DNA of 64,000 bases, taken from the NCBI RefSeq assembly GCF_000251145.1, contig NZ_AIDW01000036.1:124001-188000 (forward strand), read 5' to 3'. The notes below the pieces were generated by a model that was not told the DNA's origin, did not search any database, and worked only from the letters and a program-made list of their open reading frames with translations. Positions 59,536 to 64,000 of this stretch are shown one piece after another. The stretch is from Sphingomonas sp. PAMC 26621. GTDB taxonomy: Bacteria > Pseudomonadota > Alphaproteobacteria > Sphingomonadales > Sphingomonadaceae. Each line of letters begins with the position of its first letter. The first letter of the stretch is position 1. A program made the position numbers and the translations under genes.

Positions 59536-59898
59536 ATGGCCAAGCTCAAGACGCTGCCCAGTCGCCTCGGTTCACTGAGCCCGACGCGCGGCCACCTGCC
59601 AGCGCCTGAGCGGAAGCCCGAAGCCGAACGCAAGGTGTTCTCGCCTTGGCGAGCTTGGTACAACACGACGCGCTGGCGTCGCCTGCGCTGGGCGCAGCTG
59701 GTCAAGGACCGCTTCACCTGCACCCGGTGCGGGAAGCTTGAAGGCGACACCGCCAAGCTGGTCTGCGACCACGTCACTCCACACCGCGGCAGCGCGGACC
59801 TGTTCTGGGACGAGTGCAACCTGACTACGCTCTGCAAGCCGTGCCACGATAGCGCCAAGCAACGCGAGGAGCAGACCCAAGGTATGCGCGGAGCGTGA
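59536..59898 (+). CDS. HNH endonuclease
   Basis: 120 aa. TCTRCG, CDHVTPHRG, DECNLTTLCKPCHDSAKQ give the two CxxC zinc ligands and the His-Asn-His core. In HK97-type phages an HNH nuclease beside the terminase is needed for efficient cos cleavage; the next genes are terminase subunits. Confidence 0.88.
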   Translation: MAKLKTLPSRLGSLSPTRGHLPAPERKPEAERKVFSPWRAWYNTTRWRRLRWAQLVKDRFTCTRCGKLEGDTAKLVCDHVTPHRGSADLFWDECNLTTLCKPCHDSAKQREEQTQGMRGA

Positions 59899-60071
59899 CG
59901 TGCCCTGCAGCGCGCTGGCGGGCTTCCTGCGAGGCCTGACGCGGCACCAGACCGGGGGGGGTGGGTCGGACTTCGGGGCGGGTCGACGCCTTAGACCGGT
60001 AATGCTCTCACGCAGAGAAAAAACTCCTCTGGAGCGATCCGGGGTGCGACTAGGCCGCGGGAACCGATGCG
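59899..60071. other. Intergenic region upstream of small terminase
   Basis: About 170 bp, G-rich around 59956-59975, no gene seen. A possible cos region because it lies between HNH and small terminase; no sequence proof. Confidence 0.35.
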
Positions 60072-60641
60072 ATGAAGACTTCCCGCCCAACTGTCGACTG
60101 GCCAAGAATTGAACTCGAATACTGTGCCAACGAAGATTCCATTCGAGAAATAGCCGACCGGCATGCAATTTCTGACACGGCTATTCGTAAGCGCGCCAAG
60201 GCCGAAAAGTGGGTTCGATTGGTTCGCACCCCGCCAAGTGCGAACCAGTGCGAACCTGAGCTAACCGCACCGCCTCCCCGGCCTGTTGACCCATCTGAAC
60301 CAGTCGACCCGGTCGCGATCGCGGATGGGGGGCGCGGCTTGGTCTGGCGTATGCTCGACGAGCTCGATGCCACCACGACACGGCGCGGCGAGCTCGAAGA
60401 CATGATCATCGCAGCGACCGACGGCGACGACGATACGGCCCGGCGGGAATCGATGATGCGCGCGGTCAGCCTGAGCAGCCGCGCCAACAATCTCAAGACG
60501 CTCGCGCTGGCGTTCAAGACGCTGAACGAAGCATCAGCGCCGCAAGGCAAGAAGGCCGCGGCGCAAGAGCGTGCCACCCAGATCGGGGGCAGTTCCCGGT
60601 TCGGATCTATCGGCCCACCGAAGCTGAAGGCAGTCCAGTAG
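60072..60641 (+). CDS. Terminase small subunit
   Basis: 189 aa. RIELEYCANEDSIREIADRHAISDTAIRKRAKAEKW is a resolvase-like helix-turn-helix; Pro-rich linker; C-terminal helices (LKTLALAFKTLNEAS) for oligomerisation. Located 1 bp before the large subunit gene. Confidence 0.75.
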   Translation: MKTSRPTVDWPRIELEYCANEDSIREIADRHAISDTAIRKRAKAEKWVRLVRTPPSANQCEPELTAPPPRPVDPSEPVDPVAIADGGRGLVWRMLDELDATTTRRGELEDMIIAATDGDDDTARRESMMRAVSLSSRANNLKTLALAFKTLNEASAPQGKKAAAQERATQIGGSSRFGSIGPPKLKAVQ

Positions 60642-60642
60642 C

Positions 60643-62328
60643 GTGGTGACCTGGTCGACCGCGAACCTCGACTGGAAGCGCAACATCCGTGAGCGGCGAT
60701 CGCTGATCCCGTTTGCTCCGCTGTTCCCGGCATCGGCTGATGCCAAGATGGCGGTGTTCACGTCGCTGAAGATCGTCGACATACCGGGTCGCCCGACGTT
60801 CGGCGAGGCATCGGACCAGTGGCTGCTCGACTTCGTGGCGGCGATCTTCGGCGCATACGACCCCGAGACCGGGCAGCAGATGATCCGGGAGTTCCTGCTC
60901 CTAATCTCGAAGAAGAATACGAAATCGACGCTAGCCGCGGGGATCATGCTAACCGAGCTTATCTGCGGCTGGCGCGAGGAAGATGAGAACCTGATCCTCG
61001 CGCCGACGATCGAGGTCGCGGGCAATAGTTCGAAGCCGGCGTTCGCGATGATCCGCGCCGACGAAGAGCTTGTCGAGCTTCTGCATATCCAGGAGCACAT
61101 CCGGCTGATCACGCATCGGGTGACGAAAGCGACCCTGAAGGTGGTTGCGGCGGACAGCGCTACGGTTTCGGGCAAGAAGGCCAGCCGGGTCCTAGTCGAC
61201 GAGCTTTGGTTATTCGGCAAGAAGTCGACGGCGGACTCAATGCTTCGCGAAGCGACCGGCGGGCAAGTGTCACGGCCGGAGGGATACACCCTCTACCTGA
61301 CGACGCAGTCAGACGAGCCGCCCGCTGGGGTGTTCAAGGAGAAGCTGGCCTATTTCCGCGACGTCCGCGACGGCGTCATCAACGACCCGGAGAGTCTGCC
61401 GGTTCTGTACGAGTTCCCCGACGAGATGGTCGCCGCGGGCGAGCATCTCGATCCTGCCAACTTCTACGTCACCAACCCAAATCTTGGCCTTTCGGTCAGC
61501 CAGAAGTGGCTTGAGAGCGAGTTCCGCAAGGTCGAGAACGCCGAGGACGGCACGAAGCAGGTCTTTTACGCGAAGCATTTGAATGTCGAGATCGGCGTCG
61601 GTCTTCGCCACGATGCTTGGGTGGGCGCTCTCTACTGGCAGGCGGCGCGCGCGGCGCCGGAAGTCTGGGACGGCACGCTCGACCAGTTCCTTGCAATCGT
61701 CGAGGTAGTGGTCGCCGGCGGCGACGGCGGCGGGCTCGACGATCTGATGGGGCTGGCGCTCCTCGGGCGGCACAAGGTCACCAAGCAGTGACTGCTCTGG
61801 TGCCGGGCGTGGGCGCAGCAAGACGTTTTCGACCGGCGCAAAGACATCGTTTCCAACCTCAACGACTTCGCGGCCGAGGGGTCGCTGGTCAAATGCCTGA
61901 CGCCGACGCAGGACCTGATTGAGGTCGCCGACCTGCTCGAGCGGGTGAAGGATCTCGGGCTGTTCCCGGAACAGGCGGCAATCGGCCTTGATCCGCAGGG
62001 CATTACCTCGCTGGTCGACGAACTGACCGGTCGCGGCTTCACGATCGACCAGATTCCGGCGATCAGCCAAGGCTTTCGGCTTTCAGGGGCGGTCTGGGGC
62101 ACCGAGCGAAAGCTGAAGGACGGCACACTGATTCACGCCGGTCAGGCGCTGATGGCCTGGTGTGCGGGCAACGCGAAGGCAGAGCAGCGCGGGAACGCCG
62201 TTCTGATCACCAAGCAAATCGCCGGCAAGGCGAAGATCGATCCGCTCATCGCCGCCTTCAACGCGGTGGTGCTCATGTCCCGCAATCCGGAAGCAGCCGG
62301 TGCGGGGCCGCAATTCATGTTCATCTGA
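60643..62328 (+). pseudogene. Terminase large subunit, HK97 type, interrupted by in-frame TGA
   Basis: 561 codons from GTG 60643. ATPase region SKKNTKSTLAAGIMLTELIC (Walker A-like) near 88 and SRVLVDELWLFGKK (Walker B) near 183; nuclease domain DGGGLDDLMGLALLGR. At 61789-61791 TGA stands where family members have Trp; the same frame goes on at once with [32 protein letters not shown] and [31 protein letters not shown] to 62328. The 382-aa front part lacks half of the nuclease domain, so packaging would fail unless the stop is read through. Confidence 0.85.
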
Positions 62329-62338
62329 AAGGCACCCC

Positions 62339-62959
62339 ATGGACAACAGGGCATACAGCGTCCTTGCGATCAAGGCGGTCAACGAAGACGCCCGCACGAT
62401 CGAAGGCATCGCGACTACGCCGACCGTCGACCGTGTCGGCGACATCATCGAGCCGTTGGGGGTCAAGTTCACCAACCCCATGCCGTTCCTGTGGCAGCAC
62501 AACCACGACCAGCCGGTCGGTACGTGTGAATTCGGTCAGCCGACTGCGAACGGTATCCCGTTCAAGGCGAAGGTTGCCAAGACCGACGAGCCCGGCCTCC
62601 TCAAGGATCTGCTCGACCTCGCTTGGCAGTCGATTAAGCTCGGCCTCGTTCGCGCGACCAGCATCGGCTTTCGGCCGATCGAATACGCCTACATGGAAGC
62701 CGGCGGCATCCGCTTTACGGAAGTGGAGGTGTTCGAGCTTTCCGCGGTCACCATCCCGGCCAATGCCGACGCCATCATCACCGCCATCAAGTCGATCGAT
62801 ACCGGACTGCGGCATGCGGCTGGCATCCCCGACCCAGAGATTCCTGCAAACCCCGAACGTGCCGCGTCAGGCAAGAGCGTCCGGGTCGTCAAGCTGGAGA
62901 ACCCTGCCCGCGATCGGGCTCCCCCTGTTGTGATCCGCGAAATCAAGCGGCTCGCCTGA
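62339..62959 (+). CDS. HK97-type prohead protease (S78)
   Basis: 206 aa from ATG 62339. PMPFLWQHNHDQPVGTC contains the active His and LVRATSIGFRPI the active Ser of peptidase S78; VFELSAVTIPANADAII is the usual end of the core. Removes the capsid delta domain. No portal gene separates it from terminase. Confidence 0.88.
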   Translation: MDNRAYSVLAIKAVNEDARTIEGIATTPTVDRVGDIIEPLGVKFTNPMPFLWQHNHDQPVGTCEFGQPTANGIPFKAKVAKTDEPGLLKDLLDLAWQSIKLGLVRATSIGFRPIEYAYMEAGGIRFTEVEVFELSAVTIPANADAIITAIKSIDTGLRHAAGIPDPEIPANPERAASGKSVRVVKLENPARDRAPPVVIREIKRLA

Positions 62960-62976
62960 TCAAAGGACGATAGACG

Positions 62977-64000
62977 ATGAACTATGCTGCGCAGATTGGC
63001 GCATTCGAGACCAAGCGCGCCGCGCTGGTCGCCGCCAACGACACCATCATGGAAAAGGCCGCGACCGATGGGGCAACCCTCGACGCTGCCCAGACCGAAG
63101 AATTCGACGGCAACCAAGCCGATATCGAAGCGATCGACAGCCACCTGAAGCGCCTCAAGCAGGCCGAGAAGTCGGCTGGCGAGAAGGCCACCCCGGTCGC
63201 TGGCGGCAGCGCTGCCGATGCCGGGACGACCCGCGGCGGTTCGCGGATCGAAATCAAGGGCCACAACCTGCCCAAGGGTACTGCCTTCACGCGCTACGCG
63301 ATGGCGCTCGCGCGCTCGAAGGGCAACCTGATGCAGGCCGCCGAAATCGCCAAGACCTGGCGCGACAGCACACCGGAAGTCGAGAACGTGCTCAAGGCTG
63401 CCGTCTCGGCGGGCACCACCACTGACACGGCCTGGGCAAAGCCGTTGGTCGAATATCAGAACATGACCAGCGAGTTCGCCGAGCTGCTTCGTCCGGCGAC
63501 GATCATCGGCCGCATTCAGGGCCTTCGCCGCGTTCCGTTCGAGATCAAGATCCCGCGTCAGACCGGCGGTTCGTCGGTCGGATGGGTCGGTGAAGGCAAG
63601 CCGAAGCCGGTCAGCGCGCTCGCGTTCGACCAGATCCGCCTCGGCCGCGCGAAGACCGCAGGCATCGTCGTGATCACCGACGAACTCGCGCGGGCATCCT
63701 CGCCCTCGGCCGAGCAGGTGGTGAAGGACGATCTGGTCAGCCAGACCGCGCAGTTCCTCGACCAGCAGTTCGTCGACCCGACGAAGGCAGCAGTGCAGGA
63801 CGTTTCGCCGGCGTCGATCACCAATGGGGTTACCCCCGTCGTGGCGTCGGGTGTTGATGCAGACGCCGTCCGGCACGACGCCAAGCTACTGATGAGCAAG
63901 TTCCTGGGCGCCAACCTGTCGCTGGCAGGCGCGGTCTGGATCATGACCGAGATGCAGGCACTCGGCCTCGCGCTGATGACCAATCCGCTTGGCAACCCTG
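62977..64000 (+). CDS. Major capsid protein, HK97 family (cut by window end)
   Basis: First 341 residues from ATG 62977. Residues 1-75 are a coiled-coil delta domain (TKRAALVAANDTIMEKA, EAIDSHLKRLKQAEKS), then the HK97 fold with TIIGRIQGLRRVPFEIKIPRQTGGSSVGWVGEGKPKPVS and KTAGIVVITDELARAS. C-terminal part lies beyond the window. Confidence 0.9.
   Translation, partial: MNYAAQIGAFETKRAALVAANDTIMEKAATDGATLDAAQTEEFDGNQADIEAIDSHLKRLKQAEKSAGEKATPVAGGSAADAGTTRGGSRIEIKGHNLPKGTAFTRYAMALARSKGNLMQAAEIAKTWRDSTPEVENVLKAAVSAGTTTDTAWAKPLVEYQNMTSEFAELLRPATIIGRIQGLRRVPFEIKIPRQTGGSSVGWVGEGKPKPVSALAFDQIRLGRAKTAGIVVITDELARASSPSAEQVVKDDLVSQTAQFLDQQFVDPTKAAVQDVSPASITNGVTPVVASGVDADAVRHDAKLLMSKFLGANLSLAGAVWIMTEMQALGLALMTNPLGNP

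Larger units (their letters stand above)
42366..64000. mobile_element. Prophage 2 (HK97-type head, incomplete at right edge)
   Basis: Starts at the middle att site with its own integrase and runs to the window end inside the capsid gene. Leftward operon 42.4-50.7 kb, switch at 50.7-52 kb, rightward early and head genes from 52 kb. It shares little sequence with prophage 1 apart from the att core and a 20-bp gene-start motif. Confidence 0.9.

Noticed and set aside
8922-62328. Use of an alternative genetic code with TGA = Trp
   Set aside because: Dozens of genes end in TGA with ATGA overlaps and would fuse nonsensically; only two genes have an internal TGA at a Trp position.

Overview
The window comes from a GC-rich alphaproteobacterium. 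Sphingomonas or a close relative is the best guess, based on base composition, codon use and the style of the phage genes; this is an inference, as there is no rRNA in the window. About 1.5 kb of chromosome at the left (an Lrp/AsnC-type regulator, a GT32-type glycosyltransferase and tRNA-Val(TAC)) is followed by two tandem prophages. A 40-bp sequence, the 5' half of the tRNA-Val gene, is repeated exactly at 1558-1597 and 42366-42405. Prophage 1 lies between the two copies. Prophage 2 starts at the second copy and runs off the right edge, so a third copy beyond base 64000 is predicted. The integrases of both prophages flank the middle att site.

Prophage 1 (about 40.8 kb, siphovirus-like), left to right: two small plus-strand genes and an O-acyltransferase next to attL; then a long minus-strand late block with a tail fibre/glycosidase-like protein, a lysis cassette (spanins, endolysin, holin-like proteins), tail tip proteins, a 1300-aa tape measure, a G/GT chaperone pair with a -1 frameshift heptamer, tail tube, head completion proteins, a ClpP-protease/capsid fusion, portal, gpW and GpA-type terminase. 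Next come a primase-helicase beside an array of 9-bp repeats, small zinc-finger and regulatory genes, and a genetic switch (CI-like repressor, divergent Cro-like gene, five operator-like dyads at about 36.96-37.93 kb). A plus-strand run of small ATGA-overlapping genes then ends in excisionase and integrase.

Prophage 2 (at least 21.6 kb) has a leftward early operon (small genes, a cupin-like protein, a DndC-like PP-loop protein, MazG-like, DUF1643-like, integrase), a second switch (S24-type repressor with a downstream lipoprotein, divergent Cro-like gene, five operators of form TGCGGG-N6-CCCGCA), and a rightward operon: zinc-finger genes, DNA methyltransferase, a GapR-FtsK-gamma fusion, an AAA+ ATPase, replication proteins, a second cupin, a NusG/RfaH-like protein, HNH nuclease, terminase, prohead protease and an HK97-type capsid gene cut by the window end. 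No portal lies between terminase and protease.

Both prophages carry apparent lesions. There are in-frame TGA codons where Trp is expected in the prophage 1 endolysin and the prophage 2 large terminase, and seven places where one base seems to be missing, six of them within 4.2-8.8 kb. Either both prophages are decaying or the assembly has local indel errors; the sequence alone cannot decide.
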